DNA from: an uncultured Bacteroidales bacterium
Lineage (GTDB): Bacteria > Bacteroidota > Bacteroidia > Bacteroidales > P3
DNA: 64,000 nt
Direction: 5' to 3'
NCBI GenBank assembly: GCA_900318175.1
Contig: ONJQ01000009.1
Location: 23,291-87,290, forward strand
Positions 1-10,381 of this stretch are shown one piece after another; within the stretch, counting starts at the first letter, position 1; every line of letters begins with the position of its first letter. A program made the position numbers and the translations under genes. The notes under the pieces were generated by a model. The model saw only the letters and a list, made by a program, of their open reading frames with translations. It did no database searches and had not been told where the DNA came from.

Positions 1-110
1 GCTTCAGCGATGGCAGCAGATGCAGCAGGGCGCTCAACAGCGATGAGGTGGTGAAGCTCGTCTTTCAGCTTCTGCAATCCTTCTTCACTATAATATTTGA
101 TTTCTGACAT
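1..110 (-). CDS. greA: Transcription elongation factor GreA, N-terminal part (runs off the window)
   Basis: Reading the minus strand from the ATG at 110 gives MSEIKYYSEEGLQKLKDELH, followed by a helical segment with VERPAASAAIAEA. This is the typical start of the GreA coiled coil, which enters the RNA polymerase secondary channel and stimulates cleavage of backtracked transcripts. Bacteroidetes GreA proteins commonly begin with this YYSEEGLQKLK stretch. Only about 36 residues lie in the window, so the C-terminal domain cannot be seen. The PorV operon upstream on the same strand ends in a hairpin at 148-180, so greA is probably transcribed separately. Confidence 0.88.
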   Translation of the reverse strand, partial: MSEIKYYSEEGLQKLKDELHHLIAVERPAASAAIAE

Positions 111-147
111 GTTTGATTTGAAAATTTGTAAAGTGAAAGCGTTTAAA

Positions 148-180
148 AATTAGGAAAGGCTATGAAAGCCTTTCCTAATT
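148..180 (-). terminator. Rho-independent-type terminator after the PorV-like gene
   Basis: A perfect 14-bp inverted repeat (148-161 and 167-180) encloses a 5-nt loop. On the minus strand it is followed by a T run (reverse of aaaaa at 145-149). It lies 21 nt past the stop of the PorV-like gene and closes the secDF-to-porV operon before greA. Confidence 0.8.
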
Positions 181-201
181 AAGTTTTATGTGAATTCCCT
201 C

Positions 202-1287
202 TTAGAATCGGAAGGTACCTCCGATGGCATGAGTGCCACGAAGATTGGCACTGGTACGGTAGGAGTAGTCGATGGTAAGATAGATGGGATTGTCACTGCC
301 TTTCTTGGACAGGGGCACATCAACAGAGGCACCTGCGCAGAGACCGGTGTTGGCGGTGGTGCGAAGGCTCTCGTCGAAAATGTCGGTCTGGTAGATGTAG
401 CCGCAACGAATGTTGAACATGTTGAGCATGCTGTACTCTAAACCAAGAGAGAAATTGTCCTTGAGGAAGGCGTTGGAGGTGAAAGCACCAGCAACAGAGA
501 GGCGCTGGCTCAGAGCCTCGAACAGGAAATCGTAGGAGATACCGATGTTGAGGCAGGTGGGGAGCTCCATGTTGCTGGAACGGAACTCAGCAGTCATATT
601 GTTACCGGCGTTGTTGACAAAGGTGAAGGACAAACCAGTACCATCATAACTGAAGGCAGGACCCCAGTTTTTCAGGCTGATACCGAATTTGAGTTCATCA
701 TTGGCACCGGTGACGTACTGAATACCTGCATCGATAGCGAAACCACTTGCAGAGATATTGTCAGTGGACTCACTGATGATTTTGATGTTGACACCACCAC
801 GAATAGAGGCCGTGAAGATGTGAGAGTAAGCCACATTAATATTCATAAGAGTGGGAGAGAATGTACCATTGATGGGTTCAGGACTCTCAACGGTGGTCTT
901 CTCAATGTCGCCAAAGCCCATAGACATGAGGCTGATGCCCATGACACCACGGTCGAAAAGACGAATGCCAAGACCAAGAGCGTTGATAGAAGCACCGCTG
1001 TTAAGACCACGGACACCGCCATAAAGCATGGTGTTGGAGTAGGTGAATTCGAGTTTATTGACGTAACTGAGACCAGCGATGTTGGAATAGAAAGCATCCA
1101 GGCCACGAACATTGGCCACACTGGCACTTCCCCAGCCAGTGCTGCGGGCCCACGGGTTGATAAGCAACTCCGTGGCACCAGCAGTACCTCTACGCCTGTC
1201 GTTACCGGCCCAGACGGACTCGGCGGACATGAGTACCATGATGGCTACTACAGCAAATATTCTAATTATGTTTTTCATTTCTGTCAT
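202..1287 (-). CDS. PorV/PorQ-family outer-membrane beta-barrel protein
   Basis: The 361-aa product has a signal peptide ending near VWAGN and then alternating, glycine-punctuated strands typical of a FadL-like barrel. It ends in GGTFRF, the terminal-Phe signature of Bacteroidetes outer-membrane proteins. The segment with ATELLINPWARSTGWGSA and GLDAFYSNIAGLSY matches the start of PorV/PorQ-family proteins (PNP and N-P-A-G variants). PorV shuttles T9SS cargo at the outer membrane; paralogues are often encoded beside one dedicated secreted protein, as here. ATG codons at 1287 and 1278 are both possible starts. It is last in the operon, 23 nt after the 1609-aa protein. It may be a cargo-specific paralogue rather than the main PorV. 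Confidence 0.75.
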   Translation of the reverse strand: MTEMKNIIRIFAVVAIMVLMSAESVWAGNDRRRGTAGATELLINPWARSTGWGSASVANVRGLDAFYSNIAGLSYVNKLEFTYSNTMLYGGVRGLNSGASINALGLGIRLFDRGVMGISLMSMGFGDIEKTTVESPEPINGTFSPTLMNINVAYSHIFTASIRGGVNIKIISESTDNISASGFAIDAGIQYVTGANDELKFGISLKNWGPAFSYDGTGLSFTFVNNAGNNMTAEFRSSNMELPTCLNIGISYDFLFEALSQRLSVAGAFTSNAFLKDNFSLGLEYSMLNMFNIRCGYIYQTDIFDESLRTTANTGLCAGASVDVPLSKKGSDNPIYLTIDYSYRTSANLRGTHAIGGTFRF

Positions 1288-1310
1288 TTTTAAAGATTAA
1301 CAAACAGTGC

Positions 1311-4300
1311 TTAGAATGTGAACGAGTTCAGGTCAACAGGACGCATGGTGCCAAACCATTTGACAACACGTTCGCCAATACCAGGAACTTTGAAATGGAT
1401 GAGATAGACACCACCGGCAATGGGGATACCCGTGTGGTTGTGGAGATCCCAGTCGAGGGTGGTAGCAGTACCTGCCGTGGGGCCAAGACGACGGACCATG
1501 GTGCCATCAACAGTGTAGATGGAAATCACGGTACCGGTGGGGACATTGACAAAGCGAACTTTGGTCTCCAGCTGGCTGACACTCTCGTAGGCAGAATAGC
1601 TGTAGTAGGGGTTCGGGACAACATTGATACGGCTGAGGATGGAATCCTGATAGCTCTTGGATGCACCATCGCGGGTAGCCTGATTGGTCAAAGTAGCAAT
1701 GTCGGAAGTGAGCTCGAACATATACATAGGATAGTTGGCATTCTGAACTTGGGCATTTTCGAACAGACGAACTGCGGAACCATTGGGCGAGAGGTAACGG
1801 CCATAGGGCGTATTGACATCGAGATCAACAGTCACATCGCAAGGCATGTCGATGGGGTTCTTGAACTGGAAGCGAGGACTGACCATGGGCATGTTGACCC
1901 AAGCGACCGAAGCAAAGAGCAGGGAAGCAGAGTCACGCTGCGGGATGAGAGAGGTGCTCTCACCATCAAGGATACCATGGAAGCAACGCAGACGATCGAC
2001 ATCGGAAACAGGAGTGAAGTCCATGAGGCGGTCGAGAGAACGGAGCATGCTGACGGCCCAGCGACCAGCATCGTAAGACGGGGTCTTGTAAGAGGTGACC
2101 ACGGAGTTGCGACCGTTGACGATGTCATAGAAGGTCTGGTCGGTAGCATTCATCACATAGATGAAGTGACGGCCACCCATGACATAATTCTGAGTACCCT
2201 CGGTAAGGGCGAAGGTGGGATTCCAAAGCATGTCGGTACCATTGTACTGGATGAAACGGGAGTCTTCACCAAACATGATGTTGAGACGCTCACCAGTGGT
2301 GGTGTTGATAGCATAGCCAGGGAACCAACCCATACCGTCTTCGCTGATGTAAGCAGGATTGTTGACATCATCGACATCGGGGGCTACACCGAGTTCGGCA
2401 GCAGTACGACCCAGTTTGTCGACAGAAGCGTGGTGACGCATCTGGAAACGACGGGCATTGCCTTGGGACTGAGTGTGGTCATCGCACATCTCAAGAACCG
2501 GGCAGCGAGTCCATTTGGAAGTATCGCTGGTGAAGACAATACGAACGCTGGGGAGCTTGGACATATCATTGAAGTTAAGAGACTTGTTACGGAAGTTATC
2601 CATAGTCTTACGGACGATAGACCAGTAATTGTAAGTGCGGGCGAAAACGGAGCTAATGCGGCAGAGGCTGTCGAGTATATCGTTGCCAGCCACATAATAG
2701 CGATAGCAGAAACCAGGATGGAAGGGGAGTGTGGAGACAAGGCCGTAAGGAGCCCAACCACCAGATACACCTTCAAAGACTTGGAAACGGTCGACACCAA
2801 CACTGGAGGTGATACCATTGGCAGAGAGAAGCTGACTCTTGAAATAGTCCTCATCAACATAATTCTCGGTGTAGCTGACCTCACCAGTAGTAGTGGTGAA
2901 GATGCTGCGAGTACCAGCAGCAAATTGGGTACCAGAGCGCACCCAGTTCTGCACCCAGTAACTATCATCATCGCTCACATTGGACAACCAAGGAGTTTCG
3001 TTGTTTTGGAAACGAACGTTGGATGAGATGAGTGAGTTATTGTTGATGAAACTTCCCCAATAACGGGATGCATAGTTCTCACTGTTCTGAGTGGTGATGG
3101 TGAGCGGGGTGGCAACACCTTGAGGATTGCTCAGAGCGACGGCAATACCGAGGTCAAGGAAGAGCTGCTCATTGAAGCGACCGAGAGAGAAGTCGGAACG
3201 GACACTCTCAACATTGTCATAGATATAAGGATTGGTGGCATAGGTGGGATCTTCAGGAGACTTGGAGATAACCCAACCGCAATCGTTGATGTTAGAATCT
3301 TGGTCGAACTTGATGATATATTTACCAACCTTGACACTCAGCGGGTCAATAACCTCGACATGGATAGGACCATAGTTCTCTTCATATCTGGGGTTGAGAA
3401 TCTGACAAGGATTAGCAAGCATGCCATTACCATCGTTTCTCAGTTTACCAGCGGGTTTACCAGGCTGACCAGGAGCACCCATAAGTTCGGTGATGCTTCC
3501 CTCAGTAAGACGAAGAACAGAACCACCATTACCATAACCCTCGATACGGGTGATGTTGGGGCACATACCGAATTCGGCATTCACAACGGTACCACCATTC
3601 TCGGAAGAGGGATCGTGAGGAATGGCAACAATAGGAGTAATGGTGCGTCCAAACTCGTCTTTACGACCGGCAAGGTAGGGTTCCTTCTGGCCATCGAGTT
3701 TATCGGCCTCAACGGCAAACTCTTTGTAACGGTTCTGAGCGTATGCTATGCAAACGAAATAGTACTCTTTATTGTTGACGAGAGTAGCATTACGACCGGT
3801 TGCAAAAGCATCGGTCTTGATACGGAAGACATGCTGGATACCTTGGTTGGTACCTTCAACCATGATATTGGGAGTCATCAGACCCGTAGTGCTGTTACGA
3901 GTGTAGTTGACAAGGGTTCCAATAGGAAGGCTGGGATTCTCGTTGTAAACGGTATCATAGGTACGGGTTACAGAGTCGAAGGTGATGCTTTCAATCTCAT
4001 CATAGAAGTTGCGGACGTCGCACTGAGCAACAAGGGCAGCCTTGGTGATGTCGCGAATGTCAGCAATGGAGACGTTGGCATCCTTGAGCTGATAAATCTG
4101 GAAGCCTTCGAATTTGTAGCTACGGTCTTCATCGGAATAGAAAACAGTGTTACCGGAACCATCAGTGTAAGAACGGACGATAGCAGGATCAACCTCAGAG
4201 TATTTCTCACCGTAGTTGTTGCTACCAGGATTGTCGTACTTAATGTAGAGGATGATTTCGTTGTTCATCTCCTGAGCAATGAGAGTAGGAGCATCGGGAC

Positions 4301-6140
4301 CATCAAGAACCTTGAAGCAGTTCTCGAACAGAGCCTGGCAAACATCATCAATCTCGCGGAGAAGCTCAACGGATGAGAAAGCTTTTCCTGAAGGAGCTTG
4401 AGCAAAGGGAATACCTACAGTTACATAGTTCAAAGCACCGGGTTTCAGAGTGAAGGGGCCTGCAGACTGCATGAAACGACGGTCGGCGGGAGAGTTGCCA
4501 GCAGAAACCTCAGTCCAGTAATCAACATCATTACCATCAGTACCCCAGTGGAGAGGATCACTGTCGCCAGGGAACATGAAGTCGCAAGCAAATTCAGTGG
4601 TACCGGTAGTGATACCGTTTCCACCGTACTTCATGCGCTGGCCATTCTTCCAATAACCACGCAGGTAGTTGTAGTAGTCAGTAGCCTTGGCAGGCTCACC
4701 ATTGATAGAGTTGGAGCTGTTGTCATAGTAAACGAAGCGGCGCATACCGAAACGCTCATCGTCAACGATGTTGTTACCAAAGTTCACACCATTGATAGCG
4801 CAGTTTCCAATAGCATCGCCAGGAACAAAGAACCATGCATTGGGATAGTAAAGGTCAGCATCGTCGGTAAGAGTAATAGTATCATAGGTGCCATCAGACA
4901 GACGATAGTGTTCGAGCTGCTGAGGATAGTAAGCACGCATCTTTGAAATGTCAATCTTGGGGTTGTCCTTGCCATCGGGATCCATATAGGGGCCCTGGAA
5001 GAAGTCGATACCAACTGCAGGAGGAATACCGGAATAAGAACCGGATCCGGGACCATCATCCTCATCACCATTGTAGCAGTAACCGAGACCACGTTTAACA
5101 TCGCAACCGACGAAGTCATCATGAGCATAACCAAGGTCGGCATCGACCCACTGGCTGAAGTAAGTCTCACGGAGTTCATAAGTAGAACGGTTGATGATTT
5201 CGTAGGTGTAGAAAGTCATGTTGTTGATTTCATCATTGGTGGAGAAGGCGAAAGCCTGAGCGCGAATCTCCATACCAATGGGCTGACCGAGAGACTCGGT
5301 GTGGACGTTACCCATATCGTTGAATACCCACCAAATAGTCTGGTCACCTTTCAAAACCTGGTCGGAGAGAAGACCACCAACAACAATGCCGGCCTGGGTC
5401 TCAAGAGTGGTAGTGACGTGAGAAGTGTAGTCACGACCCCACTGAGCTTTCAGTGTACGGGGGCAAAGTTCATTGTTGAAATCATAGTAAGGATAGTCAC
5501 CATCTTCCCAATTGTAGGCACCATCGTGATTGGCATCGAAGAAAGGAGCCAGATATTGAGACTGGTTGGCGTTGATACCGGAAGCGGGCCAGTTTTTGAT
5601 AGTGGCGGAAACGGCATCGGGCGAGTAATGCTCATTGGGGGTAGCACCTTGATCACTATAGTCGAACATGGACATGAATTCCAGTACTTCGTTCTTAGTG
5701 ATGATGTAGTGACGGTCGAACTGGTTACAAACGGGGAGGTCGACAGAAGCGGTCTTCAACTCAAGAGGACCGGGCCAGTAGTCGTCACCCTCAGAACCGA
5801 AACGCAGAGCAGCAATACGGAGCTGATCGTTGACGTCAGTACCGCCAATCCACAATGCAGCGCAGAAAAGAGGACAAGTGTTGCTGTTTTTGGGCAGGTG
5901 GTATTGCGCCACGCTACCATCGTACCACATGTTGCCATAGCCGTTGATAAGGGCTCTGACGTTGTTGACATTCAGCTCAGCGGTACTCTGTGCTCTTTTG
6001 CACACAGCGGCTTTGGACTGTACAGCGGCCTTGTGGGAGTTAGTCTTTTTACAGACCTTGCAATCCTCGGCAAACGAGGTCCCGGGCAAGGCGGTGAAAA
6101 GGAAAGCCACCAATACTAATTTGCTAAATATATTCTTCAT
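1311..6140 (-). CDS. Very large secreted protein, probable T9SS cargo
   Basis: The 1609-aa product has a signal peptide (MKNIFSKLVLVAFLFTALPG) followed by a Cys/Lys-rich stretch with CKVCKK. An acidic calcium-loop-like segment, DANHDGAYNWEDGDYP, lies near residue 205. The last ~100 residues contain VVPNPYYSYSAYE, then IYTVDGTMVRRLG and GVYLIHFKVPG, which follow the PNP...G-x-Y layout of T9SS C-terminal (FlgD-like) sorting domains, with an extra tail FGTMRPVDLNSFTF. No catalytic motif was recognised. It is flanked by a TonB receptor (27 nt upstream) and a PorV-like barrel (23 nt downstream), so it is probably surface-displayed through that barrel. Function is unknown. Confidence 0.75.
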   Translation of the reverse strand: MKNIFSKLVLVAFLFTALPGTSFAEDCKVCKKTNSHKAAVQSKAAVCKRAQSTAELNVNNVRALINGYGNMWYDGSVAQYHLPKNSNTCPLFCAALWIGGTDVNDQLRIAALRFGSEGDDYWPGPLELKTASVDLPVCNQFDRHYIITKNEVLEFMSMFDYSDQGATPNEHYSPDAVSATIKNWPASGINANQSQYLAPFFDANHDGAYNWEDGDYPYYDFNNELCPRTLKAQWGRDYTSHVTTTLETQAGIVVGGLLSDQVLKGDQTIWWVFNDMGNVHTESLGQPIGMEIRAQAFAFSTNDEINNMTFYTYEIINRSTYELRETYFSQWVDADLGYAHDDFVGCDVKRGLGYCYNGDEDDGPGSGSYSGIPPAVGIDFFQGPYMDPDGKDNPKIDISKMRAYYPQQLEHYRLSDGTYDTITLTDDADLYYPNAWFFVPGDAIGNCAINGVNFGNNIVDDERFGMRRFVYYDNSSNSINGEPAKATDYYNYLRGYWKNGQRMKYGGNGITTGTTEFACDFMFPGDSDPLHWGTDGNDVDYWTEVSAGNSPADRRFMQSAGPFTLKPGALNYVTVGIPFAQAPSGKAFSSVELLREIDDVCQALFENCFKVLDGPDAPTLIAQEMNNEIILYIKYDNPGSNNYGEKYSEVDPAIVRSYTDGSGNTVFYSDEDRSYKFEGFQIYQLKDANVSIADIRDITKAALVAQCDVRNFYDEIESITFDSVTRTYDTVYNENPSLPIGTLVNYTRNSTTGLMTPNIMVEGTNQGIQHVFRIKTDAFATGRNATLVNNKEYYFVCIAYAQNRYKEFAVEADKLDGQKEPYLAGRKDEFGRTITPIVAIPHDPSSENGGTVVNAEFGMCPNITRIEGYGNGGSVLRLTEGSITELMGAPGQPGKPAGKLRNDGNGMLANPCQILNPRYEENYGPIHVEVIDPLSVKVGKYIIKFDQDSNINDCGWVISKSPEDPTYATNPYIYDNVESVRSDFSLGRFNEQLFLDLGIAVALSNPQGVATPLTITTQNSENYASRYWGSFINNNSLISSNVRFQNNETPWLSNVSDDDSYWVQNWVRSGTQFAAGTRSIFTTTTGEVSYTENYVDEDYFKSQLLSANGITSSVGVDRFQVFEGVSGGWAPYGLVSTLPFHPGFCYRYYVAGNDILDSLCRISSVFARTYNYWSIVRKTMDNFRNKSLNFNDMSKLPSVRIVFTSDTSKWTRCPVLEMCDDHTQSQGNARRFQMRHHASVDKLGRTAAELGVAPDVDDVNNPAYISEDGMGWFPGYAINTTTGERLNIMFGEDSRFIQYNGTDMLWNPTFALTEGTQNYVMGGRHFIYVMNATDQTFYDIVNGRNSVVTSYKTPSYDAGRWAVSMLRSLDRLMDFTPVSDVDRLRCFHGILDGESTSLIPQRDSASLLFASVAWVNMPMVSPRFQFKNPIDMPCDVTVDLDVNTPYGRYLSPNGSAVRLFENAQVQNANYPMYMFELTSDIATLTNQATRDGASKSYQDSILSRINVVPNPYYSYSAYESVSQLETKVRFVNVPTGTVISIYTVDGTMVRRLGPTAGTATTLDWDLHNHTGIPIAGGVYLIHFKVPGIGERVVKWFGTMRPVDLNSFTF

Positions 6141-6167
6141 ATCTAAATATTTTTTTCGCGTTAGGAA

Positions 6168-9100
6168 TTAGAACGAGTAAGCTATTGTAGCCATGAAGCG
6201 ACGAGGAGTGGAATATCTCCAGTAACTGTTGTTCAGATAAAAAACTGAGTACATGTCACGGAAGGAATCAGGATCGAGATAACGCTCGATAACAGATTGG
6301 GTCTCGGGGTCGGTCAGATAGCCATTGTCGTCGGGGTTACCTGTGACAGGCCAAACACTGGTAGTGTTGCGGATGTCAAGAACGTTATAAACGCTAAGGG
6401 CAATGGAGAGCATGGATTCACGTTTACCAATCTTGATGGGGAAGCGCTTATCAATGACAAGATCCAGATAGAAGCCCCAAGGCAAACGAGCTCCGTTGTA
6501 GCTACCGACAATGGTTGACTGAGTGTTGCTGAAGGCCTTGGTGTAAGGACGACCAGACTGAGCAACGGCTGTGATATCAATACCGAAGTTTTCGAGCAGC
6601 TTGACAACTTCCTGACGGTCTTCACCGGTTTCCTTGTCGGTGACTTTGCGGGTGATAGTGGGTCCGTTGTAACGTTTGCCACCAAGATAGCGGAAGTCGA
6701 AGTTGACCTTGAACTCATGACGACGGTCATCGGAGATAGGATTGAGCATCTTAAGAGTGGTATAACCTTCTCTGATAAGTTCCTGCATGGTGCTCCCAGT
6801 CAAACCGGTACCTTCAGCATACTGAAGAGTATAGTTGGCGTTAACACGGATGTTCTTGGACTGGCGGAGGTCATAGCTGATGGTGATACCCTTAGTGGTC
6901 TTGAAGTCGATATTGTCGTAAGAGTAGTAGTTATTGTTGGGGTCGGCACCAGCATACTGGACAACCTGGATAAGGTCACGAGTCTCTTTGTAGAATGCAC
7001 TGATGCTGACAGCGTTGTTCTTGTTAAGAGCCTGCTGGAAACCAAGTTCGTAGTTGGTGATTCGCTCGGGCTTCAGGTTGGGGTTGTTGATGGCAGTAAT
7101 CTGAGACATATAGAGATATTTCAGATATTCAGCACGCCAGTTGCCGGAAGGACGGCGGGCGATAATATCGTAACTGGCTTTGAACTGCGAATTTTCGCCA
7201 ACGGGGAAGGAGAAAGCGATACGGGGCTGGACAACAACCTGAGGTTTGTAGTCTTCGAAGGCAGTTGAACTAACAGTATTGTTGGTAAGAGCTTTCTGAC
7301 CATCGGGGGTACGATAAGGAGTGGGTTTACCAGACTTACCGGCAATCGAGTTGGGAGAGTTGAGCTCAACACCATTGGCATCATACCAGGTGGAACCGTT
7401 ACGGTAACCGTAAATGGTGGGGTTGTCAGCGTCGGCTGCATCAACGTACACAATCCAGTTGTCACCGGCACCGGAATAGATTTCACCCTGATAGGGGGCT
7501 TTGTTGTCTTTCAGGTCCTTGACAGTCCAGGAATCATACAGCAGATAGGGATCCTTAAGCACACTCTGGTTAGCATCGAAAATGTCGACACGGACACCGA
7601 CGTTGAAGATAAGGTCAGAGAAGTAGAACTGGTCCTGAATGTAACCAGCCATATAGGTGGGAGTGTAAGCAGGGATGTAACGAAACTTAGCATCGCTGGG
7701 GTTGAAGAAGTCATCAAGACTCCAGGTGCTGCTGTTGTATTTCTTACCAGTGTGGTCGTAGCCGTAATAGGAAACCAGCGAAGAACCGTTGTTGAACAGC
7801 TCATCGGAGGAGAACATATTAAGACCACCGGCCTTCACATACTCTTCGGGAGTATAGCGGTCGATATCGAGGTAGGAGACTTCACCCTTCTCATCACCAC
7901 TCCAACCGAGGTAGTCGCGCATAGCACGATCAAAGTAGGACTGACCTTCTCTATTGAGCAGGCGGTCGAAAGTGACATAGAGGGTAGAACCTTCCCAAGT
8001 GTAGGTAGGCTTGCCAAGATCCATCTGTGAGATGTGGCGGTTAGCATTCTGGCGCATAATGGTCCAGAGGCCTGTAGCACCTAAAGCATAGTATGAACGA
8101 TCCATACGGTCGTACTGGAAACCGATTTCAAGAGAGTGGCCCTTGATTTCAGCAGAAGCTTTGGCTGCAACATAGATGTAATCGTCCTGTGAGAATCCAA
8201 AACCAGTGCTCTGGACACCCACATTGTCAATAATACCATAGATGTTGGCGGGGCTGTCGCCGTTGGCAAGACCCTTAAACTGGCGAAGCATGTCAATATT
8301 GAAGAGTGCACCAGAGAGGTCGGGGATGTTGAGAAGTTGGAGGTTGTAGTTGGCTAACACCTGATTGGGTGCATAAGGCTCATAAGTAGACCAATCAATC
8401 ACGTCATACCAGCTGTTCTGAACCATAGCAGCGCGACTGATACCATTGTAACTGTAATTGGAGTTCAGCTCATAGTTGGGACGTTGTTCGGTAACAAGAC
8501 GGCCGATGTAACCATATTTGAAAACATCGCCGAGATCACCGCCGAAGACTTCATTGTATGAACGGGCGCGGTCACGCTCAAACATGGCAACAATGTTGTA
8601 CATGACATTCTTGATAGCACGACCATTGGAAGAAGAGCCATCGGTGTTTTCAACGTTGGTGGGTTCTTCATCGGGGAAGCGCTGAGTGAAGTCAACAGTA
8701 ACAGACCAGTCAAGGTCGCGGGAGACACCGTTTGCACTGCGAGTCATGTTCAAAGGCATCAGAGAGTTGTTAGGACCGTAACTATAGTTCAGGTCACCAG
8801 TGATGGCCAAAGTAGCATAATCAGAGAAACGGATATCGAAGGAGAGGTTATTCTTGATATTGAAAGAAGCGGTGTGAGGAACACGGCTGGCATCACCACC
8901 GAAATCCTTCTTAGACAAAGTCGAAATCTCTACGAAATTGTCTCTGTAAAGACCTCTTTCAGCGCTATAGTTAGTAGTTCCCGTTACAGGGTCATAACTG
9001 ATAGGAGCCTTTTCGAATTGGCGAACGAGGTCATCGTTGACAACCATGTAGCGACGGTCGCGAGGACGATAGAAGGGGTTGTGCTGATAAGTGCCTTGCG

Positions 9101-9929
9101 AAGTGAGACGGAAACCGATGAGGGTTCTGTCACCAGTAATATTACCGTTCTCGTCTTTCAAATCCTGTTTGATGACGGGACCAGTGATATAAGCCGTAAG
9201 ACGGTTCCAGAGGCGGTAGTCAAGAATAGACTCCAGGCTGAAGTAGCCTTTGAACTGGCTTGAAGGCGGTTTAAGGGTGATAATCTGGGTACCACCGATA
9301 GCTTCACCGATGCTGGCAGGTGTACCACCAAGGATAACCTGAATTTCAGCGATAGCCTCTTTAGGGACATTGACACCCGTACGTTTACGAACGCCGCCTA
9401 CGTTGGTGACCATACCGTCCTCACCACGGGCAGTACCTGTACCACCATCATTATAACCGACACCACCGACGGCGGCAACGATGTTCTCGACAGAGGTACC
9501 GGGCATCTGCGCGATAGCTTCAGCAGAGACACGCTCACCAGATTCTGCAGATCCGATATCAATAATCGGGTTTTTGGATTCCTTAATCTCAACCACCTCC
9601 AGAGTCTTGGATGCAGTTGACAATTCGATGTTACAGACAGAGAAACCGGATGCTTTTACCGTAAAGTCTTCACGGGTGTAGGTATTGTAACCTACGCACG
9701 AAGCCTGAATCTCGTACTGGCCGACATTCAGGGGCTTGAGAGTAAAATTACCATCCATGTCTGTCTGTGTACCCTTGATTTGTTTTCCGTCTTGCTTAGC
9801 AACGACGTTGGCAAAAGGCACTGGCTCTTTTGTCTTCGAATCGATAATGGTACCTTTGATAGTACCCTGCGCGAGGACGAAGTTCGCCATCAGCAGCAGA
9901 CCGATTGTCATTAGTACTTTTTTAAACAT
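6168..9929 (-). CDS. TonB-dependent receptor with carboxypeptidase-regulatory-like N-terminal domain
   Basis: The 1253-aa product has a signal peptide ending MANFVLAQG. A CarboxypepD_reg-like domain follows at about 22-110 (GTIKGTIIDSKTKEPVPFAN, DMDGNFTLKPL). A plug domain begins around residue 130 (VSAEAIAQMPGTSVENIVAA), and a long barrel rich in Tyr/Asn strands ends in RFMATIAYSF. Such receptors import large ligands across the outer membrane with TonB/ExbBD energy. The gene lies between a small membrane protein and a giant T9SS cargo in one transcription unit. It is not a SusC type: no SusD partner is nearby and the SusC plug signature is absent. The ligand is unknown; the large cargo may work with the receptor. 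Confidence 0.85.
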   Translation of the reverse strand: MFKKVLMTIGLLLMANFVLAQGTIKGTIIDSKTKEPVPFANVVAKQDGKQIKGTQTDMDGNFTLKPLNVGQYEIQASCVGYNTYTREDFTVKASGFSVCNIELSTASKTLEVVEIKESKNPIIDIGSAESGERVSAEAIAQMPGTSVENIVAAVGGVGYNDGGTGTARGEDGMVTNVGGVRKRTGVNVPKEAIAEIQVILGGTPASIGEAIGGTQIITLKPPSSQFKGYFSLESILDYRLWNRLTAYITGPVIKQDLKDENGNITGDRTLIGFRLTSQGTYQHNPFYRPRDRRYMVVNDDLVRQFEKAPISYDPVTGTTNYSAERGLYRDNFVEISTLSKKDFGGDASRVPHTASFNIKNNLSFDIRFSDYATLAITGDLNYSYGPNNSLMPLNMTRSANGVSRDLDWSVTVDFTQRFPDEEPTNVENTDGSSSNGRAIKNVMYNIVAMFERDRARSYNEVFGGDLGDVFKYGYIGRLVTEQRPNYELNSNYSYNGISRAAMVQNSWYDVIDWSTYEPYAPNQVLANYNLQLLNIPDLSGALFNIDMLRQFKGLANGDSPANIYGIIDNVGVQSTGFGFSQDDYIYVAAKASAEIKGHSLEIGFQYDRMDRSYYALGATGLWTIMRQNANRHISQMDLGKPTYTWEGSTLYVTFDRLLNREGQSYFDRAMRDYLGWSGDEKGEVSYLDIDRYTPEEYVKAGGLNMFSSDELFNNGSSLVSYYGYDHTGKKYNSSTWSLDDFFNPSDAKFRYIPAYTPTYMAGYIQDQFYFSDLIFNVGVRVDIFDANQSVLKDPYLLYDSWTVKDLKDNKAPYQGEIYSGAGDNWIVYVDAADADNPTIYGYRNGSTWYDANGVELNSPNSIAGKSGKPTPYRTPDGQKALTNNTVSSTAFEDYKPQVVVQPRIAFSFPVGENSQFKASYDIIARRPSGNWRAEYLKYLYMSQITAINNPNLKPERITNYELGFQQALNKNNAVSISAFYKETRDLIQVVQYAGADPNNNYYSYDNIDFKTTKGITISYDLRQSKNIRVNANYTLQYAEGTGLTGSTMQELIREGYTTLKMLNPISDDRRHEFKVNFDFRYLGGKRYNGPTITRKVTDKETGEDRQEVVKLLENFGIDITAVAQSGRPYTKAFSNTQSTIVGSYNGARLPWGFYLDLVIDKRFPIKIGKRESMLSIALSVYNVLDIRNTTSVWPVTGNPDDNGYLTDPETQSVIERYLDPDSFRDMYSVFYLNNSYWRYSTPRRFMATIAYSF

Positions 9930-9958
9930 ACTCTTTTAGGTATTATTACTATAAAGGA

Positions 9959-10360
9959 TTAATTAATTTCTTGTAGGTTTACCTCCGGCACATATTTAGC
10001 CGTGAGGATAGTGTGGTAGATAATGGCCTGTCTCAAATCAAAATCGACTCTGGCAGGCTCTTTGCCCATTTCCATAACTCCTCTTGCAGAAGAAGGAGCA
10101 GAAGTGGTTGCAGCAGCTGCGGCTGGCTGCGGAGCCACGGGTTCCGATTCGTAGGTGAAATAGCCGGCGGCAGCTTCCTCTTCAGCAAAAGAAGTCTCGG
10201 CCTTCGGCTCGTCAACAAAGAGTGACTCGAATGCGGGACGAGAGGGCTTCTTCTGTTGATAGGAGTCATCCTCCAGGTCGGAAATCTGCTTGCGCGCATA
10301 CTTGCGAGCACTAATCCCGACCCAGAGGATCATTCCTACTATGAAGAGGATATACTTCAT
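9959..10360 (-). CDS. Small membrane-anchored hypothetical protein
   Basis: The 133-aa product starts with one hydrophobic helix (MKYILFIVGMILWVGISARK), then a positively charged RKYARKQ stretch. An acidic and Ala/Pro-rich linker with TSAPSSARG follows. The last 30 residues are compact: FDLRQAIIYHTILTAKYV. The layout suggests an inner-membrane protein with a cytoplasmic tail whose C-terminal block is the part likely to be conserved. It sits 21 nt after secDF and 29 nt before the TonB receptor, so it is co-transcribed with both. I do not recognise the family. A link to secretion is inferred only from position. Confidence 0.7.
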   Translation of the reverse strand: MKYILFIVGMILWVGISARKYARKQISDLEDDSYQQKKPSRPAFESLFVDEPKAETSFAEEEAAAGYFTYESEPVAPQPAAAAATTSAPSSARGVMEMGKEPARVDFDLRQAIIYHTILTAKYVPEVNLQEIN

Positions 10361-10381
10361 TATCTTTTAGAGTAGACTAAT

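Noticed and set aside
1395-3026. 543-codon plus-strand frame inside the large cargo gene
   Set aside because: It is a shadow of the minus-strand 1609-aa gene, with no promoter, ribosome site or family signature.
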